Source: an uncultured Lachnospiraceae bacterium (lineage in GTDB: Bacteria; Bacillota; Clostridia; Lachnospirales; Lachnospiraceae). From it: 64,000 nt of DNA. Positions 17,461 to 26,001 of this stretch are shown piece after piece. Within the stretch, counting starts at the first letter, position 1. Each line of letters opens with the position of its first letter. The translations under genes and the position numbers were made by a program. The DNA lies in assembly GCA_910587095.1 (NCBI GenBank), contig CAJUMJ010000058.1, forward strand, positions 87,852-151,851, read 5' to 3'. The notes beneath the pieces were generated by a model. The model searched no databases and had not been told where the DNA came from. It was given only the letters and a program-made list of their open reading frames with translations.

Positions 17461-18727
17461 ATTTTATCACATCAGGCCTCAAATTACGAGCCTTTACGCA
17501 TTCCGCCTGACATCCCATCATCAAAAGCAGGTAATTTCTTCCTATATAGACGGAAATCAGGTGCGCCTCCACTACCGTATACACCGCGAACATCACAAAA
17601 AGGGCAAGCCCGCAGGCGTCGCGCCGCCTCCATAGCTTTAACAGGAGCCAAAGATTCGCCGCCACATACAAAATGCCGGGAATCACGCCATAGCGGTAAA
17701 ACACCTTTACCCAGCCCATATCAAAGTAGTAATTCATGTTGTTCTCACAGGAAAATGCCGACCAGGTCTGAATCATTCCGTCGTTGTTGTCGGAGTCCGT
17801 AAGGGATACAATCCTGCCGCTGATATACCGGTCGATTTTCCCAAGCGCCACAATATGCCCGTTGTCTCTCGGATTGCAGTAAAAGAACGCATTCCACTGG
17901 GCGTCTTTGACCCGTTTTGCGCAGACCGCCGCGTCCACGGAAAAGGCGATGCACAAAAGAAAGACAAGAAAGCCGCACACATAGGGAAAGGTCATCTTTC
18001 CGAATCCCTTCGCCAGACTAAAAAGGCAAGCCCCAAGAAGAAACGCGGTGGTGATCAGCATACTTGTCTTCGAACCGGTAAGCCGATAGACACCTGCGCT
18101 TAACAGCATCAAAATAAGATAGCCATACCATTTGATCCGGTCAAACCAGACATAAACTCCCAATGCCGCCAGCATAAAGAACATGCACGACAACGCATTG
18201 GGATGTCCCATTCCAAGTGTATAGCGGGTTTCCGCCGCCTCCTCCTGCCCGATGTAAAGCGTAGTCTCCGCCGATTCATGGCCAAAAGCCTGCGTCAGGC
18301 TGATCTCCCCGTAAATACCCGTCACCGAGAGCATCACGATGGCAAGACAACCTGCCAGAGTCAAATAGAACGTGTATTTTAAAGCCTCCTTAAGGGGAAT
18401 CCCTTTGCATGCCGCCACAAAAGTTACAAAGCGGATCATATCGTTAGCTCCCGTTACCCGGTAGGAAACCAGACCGACCACCTCCAGCGCCAAAATGCCG
18501 ATCCATTCCCGCAGCTCATAGCGGGTGAGCGCAAGCTTACAGGCAAACAGAAGAAAAGTCAGCCGAAACAGATATCCCTCAATGGGATTGATATAGTTGC
18601 TCTTGTCGACGATAACCATAAGCAGTTCGACCGTCAGTCCGATGTAAAAGACAAGGCGCGGAACCGGACTTTCCTCCCGAAGCCGCCTGTATAAACGCCA
18701 GATCCTCTCTTTTCCCCGTTGCAGCAT
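17459..18727 (-). CDS. Wzy-like polysaccharide polymerase
   Basis: The start at 18727 (MLQRGKER) is favoured by AAGGGA about eight bases upstream; the longer frame overlaps the previous gene and reads as low-complexity sequence. The 422-residue protein has about ten membrane segments. The motif TRYTLGMGHPNALS near residue 170 matches the LGFTHPN block of the polymerase-like protein at 6346, so the two belong to one family. A long hydrophilic loop between about residues 265 and 350 is expected outside the cell, as in Wzy enzymes. It would polymerise repeat units after flipping. Confidence 0.75.
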   Translation of the reverse strand: MLQRGKERIWRLYRRLREESPVPRLVFYIGLTVELLMVIVDKSNYINPIEGYLFRLTFLLFACKLALTRYELREWIGILALEVVGLVSYRVTGANDMIRFVTFVAACKGIPLKEALKYTFYLTLAGCLAIVMLSVTGIYGEISLTQAFGHESAETTLYIGQEEAAETRYTLGMGHPNALSCMFFMLAALGVYVWFDRIKWYGYLILMLLSAGVYRLTGSKTSMLITTAFLLGACLFSLAKGFGKMTFPYVCGFLVFLLCIAFSVDAAVCAKRVKDAQWNAFFYCNPRDNGHIVALGKIDRYISGRIVSLTDSDNNDGMIQTWSAFSCENNMNYYFDMGWVKVFYRYGVIPGILYVAANLWLLLKLWRRRDACGLALFVMFAVYTVVEAHLISVYIGRNYLLLMMGCQAECVKARNLRPDVIK

Positions 18728-18774
18728 ACTTTCTATCCCTTCCTGATCCAAGCCGGCCCTCCCGCCGCACGTTC

Positions 18775-19716
18775 TTAGCGCCCGAGAACCCGCGCCGCCG
18801 TTCCATGCATTCTGCGAAGCCACCGTTTTGCCCTAAGCTTCGCTTTCTTTCTGATCATCCCTGCTTTTCCGATATCCGGCGCGATGAGAAATCCGTATTC
18901 CTCCCGGTGCGTCCGCAAATATTCGGGAAAGCTCCTGTCGATGTCTACCCTGACAAACTTCGCGTCCCGCTCAAAAATATCCTCTCCGCACAGCAATCTG
19001 TCAACAGCCTCATTTATATAATGCCTGTTATTATACTCCTGATGTGCCGCCGCCTGCACCTTCGCGCCGATACGCTTCGCCACATCCCGCTCGCCGTTTC
19101 CGCCCATATACCCGAAATGCCAGCCGCCGTCCGCAACCCTCACACTCCTTTGATCCTGCGTGGAAACCTCTCTCAGATATACAATGCCCTCCTTCGGCAG
19201 ATTCGCGAAGCTGCAAACCTTTGTCCCGAGCCATTGCCTGTGTGCCACACCCGGAAACTCCCCTGTGATGGAGAGAAGCTTCCCGGAAATCTCCTCCATA
19301 TTTAAAAAACAGTAAAACATCCGTTGGGCCAGATGGTAAATCTTTGACGGATCAAAGTTCTCTACAAGAGCCCGGATTACCTCAGGATTTGGAATCTCGT
19401 CCACATCGCCGAAAATCACAATGTCATCCGGCTTACATCCCGCCATGCCTCGTATGAGCTGGTTTTTCTGATACTTATCCCGCTCGTGCGTCGTGACTCC
19501 TTCCAGCGGAGAATCGTCCACCGCCACGTAGATAATCTTGTCGGCAAACGCCCCGAACTTCTCCCTGTTATTTGCAAAAACCATCTCCTTCGGCTCTCCC
19601 GAGAAAGTCACCGTGGACTCCTCCAGCACAAATTTGTCCACATAAGGCGAAAGAATCTGCATTCTCAGCTTCAAAATATCCAGTTCGTTAAAAAAGGGAA
19701 CGCAATCATATACCAT
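18775..19716 (-). CDS. GT17 family glycosyltransferase
   Basis: This 313-residue protein starts MVYDCVPFFNELDILKLRM and has LEESTVTFSGEPK near residue 33. It then has IVIFGDVDEIPNP near 98, where DVDE is the metal-binding motif of family GT17, the family of the eukaryotic beta-1,4-mannosyl-glycoprotein GlcNAc transferase. The WHFGYMGG segment near 200 is also typical. Bacterial members occur in surface glycan loci but none I know has an assigned linkage. No signal peptide or membrane segment is seen, so it is cytoplasmic. The C-terminus is strongly basic, which may hold it at the membrane. Confidence 0.85.
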   Translation of the reverse strand: MVYDCVPFFNELDILKLRMQILSPYVDKFVLEESTVTFSGEPKEMVFANNREKFGAFADKIIYVAVDDSPLEGVTTHERDKYQKNQLIRGMAGCKPDDIVIFGDVDEIPNPEVIRALVENFDPSKIYHLAQRMFYCFLNMEEISGKLLSITGEFPGVAHRQWLGTKVCSFANLPKEGIVYLREVSTQDQRSVRVADGGWHFGYMGGNGERDVAKRIGAKVQAAAHQEYNNRHYINEAVDRLLCGEDIFERDAKFVRVDIDRSFPEYLRTHREEYGFLIAPDIGKAGMIRKKAKLRAKRWLRRMHGTAARVLGR

Positions 19717-19739
19717 GTGTTATTTTATCCTCTTCGTTG

Positions 19740-20495
19740 TTATTTGGAAAACCTTCGCCAAAACAGAAAGGGGCGGATCACATTCTTTGCTCTCTGCCAG
19801 CCGACCTTCCACGGATTGGAAAACTTCGGATACGCCGCGTTTCTTCCCCGCCATTTGTGAAAGAGAAAAGGCGCCTCCACATCCTCAATCTCCGGAATCA
19901 TGTGCTCGTGTCCGAAATATTTGGCCACTTCAATCGGGGCAAACCGCATACCTGCCTCCTCGATCTCATTTCTGTATTTGCAGCAGAGAAAGATGTCCTC
20001 ATTGTACTCGTCCTCCTTCTCTATCTTTTCCCATTTAAGGCCCGCCCCCGCCGGAAAATCCATCAGCCTTTTGCTGCGGATGGAAACGCTGTTTCCCACC
20101 CGGACAAGCCTGCCTTTTGCGTCCCGGTAGGAATAATCGTTTTCCGGCAAAGGCCAGGGCGAACCGATATAATCATAGTGAAGAAACTCCTCCCGCCAGC
20201 TCTCGGGATGCACGACAAAACCGTCCGCATGGACAATGAGCGCAAACTCCGTGTGAATATGATCCCCAAGCTCGTACACCATCTTGTAATTAAACTTGTC
20301 GATATCGTCAAGCTTCGACGTGTGGGAATAGCGGATGGATTTTGGAAGGGAAAGCGGTTTTCTGTGCGTGATAAGCACCACATCCCCAAACTCGATCCCC
20401 CGCATACTGTACTCCATGGCGCGGATCGTCTCATAAATATTCACACTCGTCATAGCCGCCAATGTGACGTTCGGCAGTTTTAGCTTTTCTCCCAT
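19740..20495 (-). CDS. DUF5672 family protein, probable glycosyltransferase
   Basis: This 251-residue protein matches the DUF5672 family throughout: LPNVTLAAMTSVNIYETI at the N-terminus, HADGFVVHPESW near residue 93, YDYIGSPWPLP near 107, RVGNSVSIRSK near 131 and NEDIFLCCKYR near 165. The order of a DGF motif, an NG/GN-S turn and a late E-D pair looks like a GT-A glycosyltransferase, and such genes regularly occur in polysaccharide loci. No member has an activity I can name with confidence. It sits between DUF6056 (gap 9 bases) and GT17 (gap 23). Confidence 0.85.
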   Translation of the reverse strand: MGEKLKLPNVTLAAMTSVNIYETIRAMEYSMRGIEFGDVVLITHRKPLSLPKSIRYSHTSKLDDIDKFNYKMVYELGDHIHTEFALIVHADGFVVHPESWREEFLHYDYIGSPWPLPENDYSYRDAKGRLVRVGNSVSIRSKRLMDFPAGAGLKWEKIEKEDEYNEDIFLCCKYRNEIEEAGMRFAPIEVAKYFGHEHMIPEIEDVEAPFLFHKWRGRNAAYPKFSNPWKVGWQRAKNVIRPFLFWRRFSK

Positions 20496-20504
20496 AAAGA
20501 TACC

Positions 20505-22052
20505 TCAGTCCTCTTCCTGCGCCAGTCTCACGCTCTCCTTGTGGTAGTAGCGGGTCACCGCCAGATTCAGCCAGTTGCCGGGATCCTCTTTCAGATCCTC
20601 AAAGGAAAACAGGTGCGGTCTTTCGCTGTAAGGTGATATCACCACATCCGTGATCTCTTCGTCCGTGTAGAGCGCATGGCGCTCCATGGCCTCCTCGTAG
20701 AAAACCTGCCCTTCCCCGTTGAGAAGGGAGCGGAGCGCGGAAACGCTTGTGTACGTATTTTTGTCCGCCGTAAGCACCCATACGGCCAGGAGCAGGAAGA
20801 GACATACCATGCTCATCCGGCCCCCCGCCCGCTCCAGAAACTCGCCAAGAGAGGCCGCGGCGCTCCCAAAATCCTCCCGCTTTTTGTGCGAAAACCAGCC
20901 AAACCAGTAAGTCGTCACAAGCAAAACGGCCAGATAATAAGTCATCTGAATGATATTATCCACCCTGGAAAGGCCCGTCATACCCACCGCGTAGAGAGTC
21001 GGCGTAAACATGGCGGAGAGTACACAGTAAGCACCGGCCGTCACCAACACCGGATGGGAAAATTCGCTCCTGGACGCTTTCGCCATCTTCCAGAGAAGGG
21101 GCAGCAACGCCAGCCACATAAGGATTACAAACGCAGGCGTCCAGCGGATCGCAAAAACGGCCGTATTATAAAAGGATAAAAAAACCGATTGCACCGCAGA
21201 ATACCCCTCATCCGTATCAAGGCTCCCCCGTATACCGTTGCCGGGTGCAAGCGTGTTGAAAAGGAAGCCGATGCTTCCCGTCAAAAGCGGAATGACAGCA
21301 ATCGCTATTTTATTTCTCTTTTCAAACAGGACGTAGAGTACGAGGAAAACCATGAGAATTTCCGCCTGCAGCCCCGTCACCAGATTGCCGCCTCCGACAA
21401 TCGCCGCAAGAACGGCGGACACGGCGCAGCAGACAATCGCACGCCACCTTTTCTCCGTGAGAATCATACATGACATGAGTGTCAGCAAAAAGAACCAAAC
21501 CGACTGCATCAGCACATAGTGGGTGGCCCCATTGTACCAGTAAATACCTTCGAAAGGCGCCTCGATCACCTGATAAAACACAAACACCAGAAGAAACATG
21601 GCCAAAGACGCTCCTGTCTTCTCACAGCCCAGCCACCCGGTTAGAATATGCCGTCCAAGCAAAAAAGAAGATATGGCAAACATGCCGATCATCAGCACCG
21701 GAACCACCCATGCCGCCCCGTAGTAAAAGTTCATGGGGCACATTCCCATCAGGAAACAGGAGATATATGTGCCCTGCCAATTTTGGTAAAACTCCATATT
21801 CTGCTTCCATGCGGACTGCACGGAAGCCGCAAAAGACCCCGTCTCCTGCCATGTGTCGTGCACCTGTCTGCCGTAATCATAGTCGTCTATGCACATGACA
21901 TTGTATTTTCCAAGCAGCAAAAGCGGAAGCAGGGACAAAATCAATAATCCTGCCGCCAGAATCACCGCCCGCCTGCCGCTTACGGCACTGTTTATCCTGT
22001 CGTTTATTTTCCCTTCCGTCATATATCCTGCCTTTTCCTCTTTAACCTCCAT
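20505..22052 (-). CDS. DUF6056 family polytopic membrane protein (GT-C-like)
   Basis: This 515-residue protein has about 12 membrane segments. After the first one is an outside loop with CIDDYDYG near residue 58 and then FYQNWQGTYISCFLMG near 90. The D-D pair in the first outer loop and the WQGTY/W block define DUF6056 and resemble the acidic catalytic loop of GT-C glycosyltransferases that use polyprenyl-phosphate sugars. A polar domain follows the last membrane segment. A paralogue is at 39067. The start could also be ATG 22022. Likely role: adding a sugar branch outside the membrane; this is inference. Confidence 0.75.
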   Translation of the reverse strand: MEVKEEKAGYMTEGKINDRINSAVSGRRAVILAAGLLILSLLPLLLLGKYNVMCIDDYDYGRQVHDTWQETGSFAASVQSAWKQNMEFYQNWQGTYISCFLMGMCPMNFYYGAAWVVPVLMIGMFAISSFLLGRHILTGWLGCEKTGASLAMFLLVFVFYQVIEAPFEGIYWYNGATHYVLMQSVWFFLLTLMSCMILTEKRWRAIVCCAVSAVLAAIVGGGNLVTGLQAEILMVFLVLYVLFEKRNKIAIAVIPLLTGSIGFLFNTLAPGNGIRGSLDTDEGYSAVQSVFLSFYNTAVFAIRWTPAFVILMWLALLPLLWKMAKASRSEFSHPVLVTAGAYCVLSAMFTPTLYAVGMTGLSRVDNIIQMTYYLAVLLVTTYWFGWFSHKKREDFGSAAASLGEFLERAGGRMSMVCLFLLLAVWVLTADKNTYTSVSALRSLLNGEGQVFYEEAMERHALYTDEEITDVVISPYSERPHLFSFEDLKEDPGNWLNLAVTRYYHKESVRLAQEED

Positions 22053-22112
22053 GATTCGCTTGCTCGTCCTGGAGAATGCCCGTTTTTCGGAATTCTGCTC
22101 TTCTCACACTTC
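22053..22112. repeat. Decayed copy of the GGAGAATGCC hairpin element
   Basis: This spacer contains GGAGAATGCCCG then T-rich sequence then CGGAATTC (about 22071-22096), followed on the plus strand by TTCTCACACTTCTCACAT, which runs into the stop codon of the gene at 22113. GGAGAATGCC and the CTCACAC motif also occur in the two better copies at 34692-34805 and 59193-59288. Here the GGCGTCCCG core hairpin is missing. Confidence 0.5.
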
Positions 22113-23138
22113 TCACATTTTTAGCCGCCGCAGCACGCCTCTTCCGATCTTGCACAGATACGCCTTCTTATAAATATACTGCGCGTGGAGCTTTCCCGAA
22201 AAAAGTCTTGCTCCCGTCGGCCTCACGTTCAATCTCTTATATTTGGCACTAGTCTCCTTATACCGCGCCAGCTCTTCCCTGCACTCCTTTGCCGTAAACA
22301 GTCTGCCTTTCCTGTCCATATAGTGAAAAAGGCTGTAAATATTCTGTTCCGAAGCCCAGTAGCCGTCCGACACATTATGCCTGGCCCAATACTTGGGCGC
22401 GATGGCAAATTGCAGCGTCTCGCTTGTATGTGCCGGCAGACAGGCAAAGGAAGAGTTTGAGAGCAATAAATAATGGGCGTTTTTTATTGTGACATAATCT
22501 TTCGCAATGTCAAAGTGATGCGCCTCGATACCTGGCAGAATCTTGTTCGCCGTCTTCACATCGTCCGTGACAATCAAAAATTCCATATCCGGGCGGATTC
22601 TCTTCATCTCCTTCATCCCGTTTATCCAATACCTGCGGCCGATCAGAAGCTCCGGGCTGCCCGTATACTCGCCGCCCCGCATATTGATGACGCAAAGGTT
22701 CTCTCTGCTGTACTCATAGGAATCATACGCCGGCTTCACCTTAAGCCATTCTCTCACCTGCGGCAGATATTTGATAAAATAGGACTCGTCCTGCATGTTC
22801 CCGTAAATCAGCGTGTTGTCCTCCACCTGATGTATGCCGGGATCCGCCCCCGCCACGTAACAGCCATGGGTCAGGTCATGCGCCGAGTTTCCGATGTAGA
22901 GACGCTCCTCCACATCGTGATATATCCTGAAATTTTTCTTTTCTTCCTTTGTAATCGCATGTCCCAAATCCATATCCATGAAGTACATGCCCCTGTCGCT
23001 GTGGATATTGACCGCAAACCGCTCCTGGCCGGCCGTGCCAAACTCACAGCCCCTCTCCAATGCCACCGCCCTGGCCGTCACATAGCAAAAAAGCTGGTTT
23101 CCAAGCCCCTGGCCGTCTATAAACTCTGTCCCTATCAT
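22113..23138 (-). CDS. Divergent GT11-like glycosyltransferase
   Basis: The 341-residue protein begins with DGQGLGNQLFCYVTARAVA, matching the GLGNQ(L/M)FQY signature of GT11. In place of the usual H-x-R-x-G-D-Y motif it has INMRGGEYTGS near residue 149, so the histidine is lost and aspartate is replaced by glutamate while the arginine remains. A later LLLSNSSFACLPAHTSE block matches the ANS-S-FSWW region of the family. It probably uses a GDP-sugar, perhaps not fucose. The C-terminal 60 residues are basic. The gene is 28 bases after the ABC transporter gene. Confidence 0.7.
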   Translation of the reverse strand: MIGTEFIDGQGLGNQLFCYVTARAVALERGCEFGTAGQERFAVNIHSDRGMYFMDMDLGHAITKEEKKNFRIYHDVEERLYIGNSAHDLTHGCYVAGADPGIHQVEDNTLIYGNMQDESYFIKYLPQVREWLKVKPAYDSYEYSRENLCVINMRGGEYTGSPELLIGRRYWINGMKEMKRIRPDMEFLIVTDDVKTANKILPGIEAHHFDIAKDYVTIKNAHYLLLSNSSFACLPAHTSETLQFAIAPKYWARHNVSDGYWASEQNIYSLFHYMDRKGRLFTAKECREELARYKETSAKYKRLNVRPTGARLFSGKLHAQYIYKKAYLCKIGRGVLRRLKM

Positions 23139-23166
23139 CCGATTTTACAAATCCCTTTCTAAATTT

Positions 23167-24945
23167 CTATTCCTGCAATGTTGTCCGCGTAATCTTTTCG
23201 TTTTCTACTTTGTAGATCACGTCGCACTTGGCGATCGTGTTCAGGCGGTGAGCGATAATCACCATCGTCTTCTTTCCGTGGAAGCTGTTGACCGCCTCCA
23301 TGACCGCCGCCTCGGTATCGCCGTCCAAAGCGGATGTGGCTTCGTCAAATACAAGAATCTCGGGGTTATGGTAAAGCGCCCTCGCAATTCCAAGCCTCTG
23401 CCTCTGCCCGCCGGAAATTCTGACACCCCTGTCACCTATGGCCGTATCAAGTCCTTCCGGCAGTTCCTCCACAAAACTCTTTAGCTGCGCTTCCTCCAGC
23501 ACCTCCCATATGCGCCTCTCGTCAATCTTGTCCGCGTCGATGCCGAAGGCAATATTGTCTCTGATGGACTCGTCAATCAGATAAATAGACTGGGGAATAT
23601 AGCCGATCTTCGCAAGCCAGGACGGATAGTTTTCAAAAATATCCCTGCCATCGCAGGTGATTGTCCCGGACTGTACATGCAAAAGTCCAAGTAAAATATC
23701 CACGATCGTTGATTTGCCCGCGCCGGAAGGCCCCATAATGCCCACCGACTGCCCTTTTTTGATCTCCATGTGGGCGTCCGTGAAAATAGGTTTTTCCGTG
23801 TTCGGATAAGTAAAGCTGATATGGTCGAGCACGATCCTGTCCGCAAGCGCAAGCGGACTATCCTCCTCCTGCCCTCGCGCTTCCTTCGTCAGTCCTGTCA
23901 CACTTCCGTTCACATCCTGCTTCATGTTCTCCGTCAGGTTCTCGTACAGATAATCAAGACAAGGCTGCGCGTAGGCAATCTCAGACAAATATGTGTTAAT
24001 GCGGTTTGTCGCCGGCATCACCCTCACCGCCGCGGCCGCAAAAGCCATGAGCTGAGGCATCAGCACCGTGAGATCGCCGTCCTCCAACATATAGACAAGG
24101 ATAAAGGTTAGCATCGCCGCGATAAAGATCGCCTCGATCAGTAGTCTCGGCGTATTGTTTAACACCGCGTAGTTTCTCGCCACATTAGCCCCGATAGCGC
24201 CGCTCTCGTAATAGTTGCACACAAAAAACTCTTCCCGGTGCAGCACTTTTACATCCTTCAGGCCGTAGATCGACTGGATTCTCCACTTGGCTATCCGCGA
24301 CTGGATCTCCTGATTCCTTCGCCCGATCGTATTAAGCCTTGGTTTGAGAACTCTCGTGATTATCAGCGTCATACCTAAAAACAGAACGCCGCAGCCAATG
24401 GAAATCAGGGGACTCACCCTAACCAGCACAATGCAGATGGACACCGCCACCACAATTTCCGTGGTCATCTGGATCAACACCAGAATCAACTGGAACGCGT
24501 TTGGAATATCACTGTCCGTCAGCCGGAAAACCGTGGGAATATCCGCGCCCAAATAATCCTCGTAGGGACGGTTTAAAAATTCCCGCATCACACGGCTTAT
24601 CATTCGATTGCGGTTTCTGGTCACAAAAGTATTCTGCACAAAAGTCAAAAACAAAAGATACGCATTCTTAAATATAAAAATGACAATCAGCGCGCCCAGC
24701 ATCATAACGATGAGATCCCTGGAGGAGGTAACTCCCAAAAAGGCGGCAATCCGGCTCACCAGCTCATTTTCCATAACCTTGTCCGGCGCCATGACCGCCT
24801 CCGCTACAGGAAGCATCATAGAGACTCCCATAGTCTCCAAAATACCACCGATCAAAATGAGAACGGCCAGACCTCCAAGCTGCCAGAGCTGTTTCCTGTC
24901 GAAGAGGTATGCTATCTTTTGCAGAAGCGTTACTTTTTTTTCCAT
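23167..24945 (-). CDS. PglK-like ABC transporter for lipid-linked oligosaccharide
   Basis: The 592-residue protein is a half transporter with six N-terminal membrane segments (residues about 20-335) and a nucleotide-binding domain. The domain has Walker A GPSGAGKST near residue 405, Q-loop YIPQSIYL, signature ISGGQ near 505 and Walker B ILVFDEATSALD near 525, followed by the H-loop AHRLNTI. An insertion of about 40 polar residues joins the two parts. The closest known type is PglK, which flips undecaprenyl-diphosphate oligosaccharides with ATP. It gives this locus a second export route next to the Wzx flippase at 9098. It should work as a homodimer. Confidence 0.88.
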   Translation of the reverse strand: MEKKVTLLQKIAYLFDRKQLWQLGGLAVLILIGGILETMGVSMMLPVAEAVMAPDKVMENELVSRIAAFLGVTSSRDLIVMMLGALIVIFIFKNAYLLFLTFVQNTFVTRNRNRMISRVMREFLNRPYEDYLGADIPTVFRLTDSDIPNAFQLILVLIQMTTEIVVAVSICIVLVRVSPLISIGCGVLFLGMTLIITRVLKPRLNTIGRRNQEIQSRIAKWRIQSIYGLKDVKVLHREEFFVCNYYESGAIGANVARNYAVLNNTPRLLIEAIFIAAMLTFILVYMLEDGDLTVLMPQLMAFAAAAVRVMPATNRINTYLSEIAYAQPCLDYLYENLTENMKQDVNGSVTGLTKEARGQEEDSPLALADRIVLDHISFTYPNTEKPIFTDAHMEIKKGQSVGIMGPSGAGKSTIVDILLGLLHVQSGTITCDGRDIFENYPSWLAKIGYIPQSIYLIDESIRDNIAFGIDADKIDERRIWEVLEEAQLKSFVEELPEGLDTAIGDRGVRISGGQRQRLGIARALYHNPEILVFDEATSALDGDTEAAVMEAVNSFHGKKTMVIIAHRLNTIAKCDVIYKVENEKITRTTLQE

Positions 24946-24984
24946 ATTGTACTCTGTTCTTTCCTTATTATAATATAATCCGCT

Positions 24985-25953
24985 CTAAATTTGTATCCTG
25001 CACATATCCGGCCGGTACAAGTCGCTGCAATCCGCCCCGTTGAGCCATCGGCTTGGTGCAAAAACCGTTTTATCGGGATTTTTATTTAAGTAGGAAGCCC
25101 ACCAGCCAAAACTGCTGTTAGCCAAAATATGATGCCTGCAGAGGCTCATGAGAACAAATTCCGCATAATCGTTATCCGAATCCTTCGGAAGCGCAATCCA
25201 TTCGATATCGGAATCGCAAATCACGGATACCGCATCTCTTTGCGTTCCGTCGCCGCTCTCCTCTGTAAGCTGTCTTCTTGCCCACTCCCTGTCGTTTGTA
25301 AAAAGAAAGAATCGGCATTCCGGATACCTCTCCCGCATCCGTCGCATTCCTTCCATATAATATGCCTTGGTACAGTTGCCTCCAAAAAGCGCCTGGTTCT
25401 CGGAAGTCAGATAATCGCCTCCGCGTATATGCACACTCACAGAACATGTGTTATCAATATCTTCCGCGTACTCCCGCGGAAACTTCCCTGCCTTTCCCCC
25501 CGTGGACATGCCTGCTCTCTCCCATACGCCCGCCTGCCGCAGGTAAGCAACCAGCCTGTCCGTGTCATACGCCGCCAAAACTTCTTCCTTCACTTCCCGG
25601 AAATACTTTTCCGACTGCCAGTAGCCTTCCAGATAAATATCATCCCAGCCAAGCACCTCCGGCATGAAAAGTTTGCTCCCCTCAAAGTAGGATTTTTTAT
25701 GCCTGCCAAAAAGCTTCCTTCTCACCCTGTGCCATGGCAAGAGCGAGGAATCAAGCATTTGCCGAAGCTCCTTTGCCGTAGGCCGCTCGTAGGCAATTCC
25801 GAAAGGTGAAAGAGCGGGAATCCTCTGCGCATCCTCCGCAAATCCCGAAATATCGTCGATCTTCACCTCTTTACCCATGCTCTTCAATTTTAAATACAGG
25901 GCATACTGGAACATCTGATTTCCCAAGCCGCCCGACAACTGTACGATAACCAT
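24985..25953 (-). CDS. GT11 alpha-1,2-fucosyltransferase-like enzyme
   Basis: This 322-residue protein starts MVIVQLSGGLGNQMFQYALY and has SVHIRGGDYLTS near residue 175, LANSSFGWWASYLN near 275 and the usual family length of about 300. It thus keeps the GT11 motifs in full, unlike the divergent copy at 22113. An insertion near residues 145-165 (GVWERAGMSTGGKAG) is not typical. Expected reaction: transfer of fucose from GDP-fucose in alpha-1,2 linkage to a galactose-type residue of the repeat unit. AAAGAAAGG upstream of the ATG gives the ribosome site, and an 18-base palindrome lies just before it. Confidence 0.9.
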   Translation of the reverse strand: MVIVQLSGGLGNQMFQYALYLKLKSMGKEVKIDDISGFAEDAQRIPALSPFGIAYERPTAKELRQMLDSSLLPWHRVRRKLFGRHKKSYFEGSKLFMPEVLGWDDIYLEGYWQSEKYFREVKEEVLAAYDTDRLVAYLRQAGVWERAGMSTGGKAGKFPREYAEDIDNTCSVSVHIRGGDYLTSENQALFGGNCTKAYYMEGMRRMRERYPECRFFLFTNDREWARRQLTEESGDGTQRDAVSVICDSDIEWIALPKDSDNDYAEFVLMSLCRHHILANSSFGWWASYLNKNPDKTVFAPSRWLNGADCSDLYRPDMCRIQI

Positions 25954-25967
25954 CTTTGCCTTTCTTT

Positions 25968-25985
25968 AAATAGCAGCTGCTATTT
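25968..25985. repeat. 18-base perfect palindrome before GT11 gene
   Basis: AAATAGCAG followed directly by CTGCTATTT is a perfect 18-base palindrome. It lies between the GT2 stop at 26002 and the GT11 start at 25953, immediately upstream of the AAAGAAAGG ribosome site. It could be an operator-like site or a leader hairpin. Confidence 0.6.
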
Positions 25986-26001
25986 CCCGTCCTCTGTGGC
26001 T

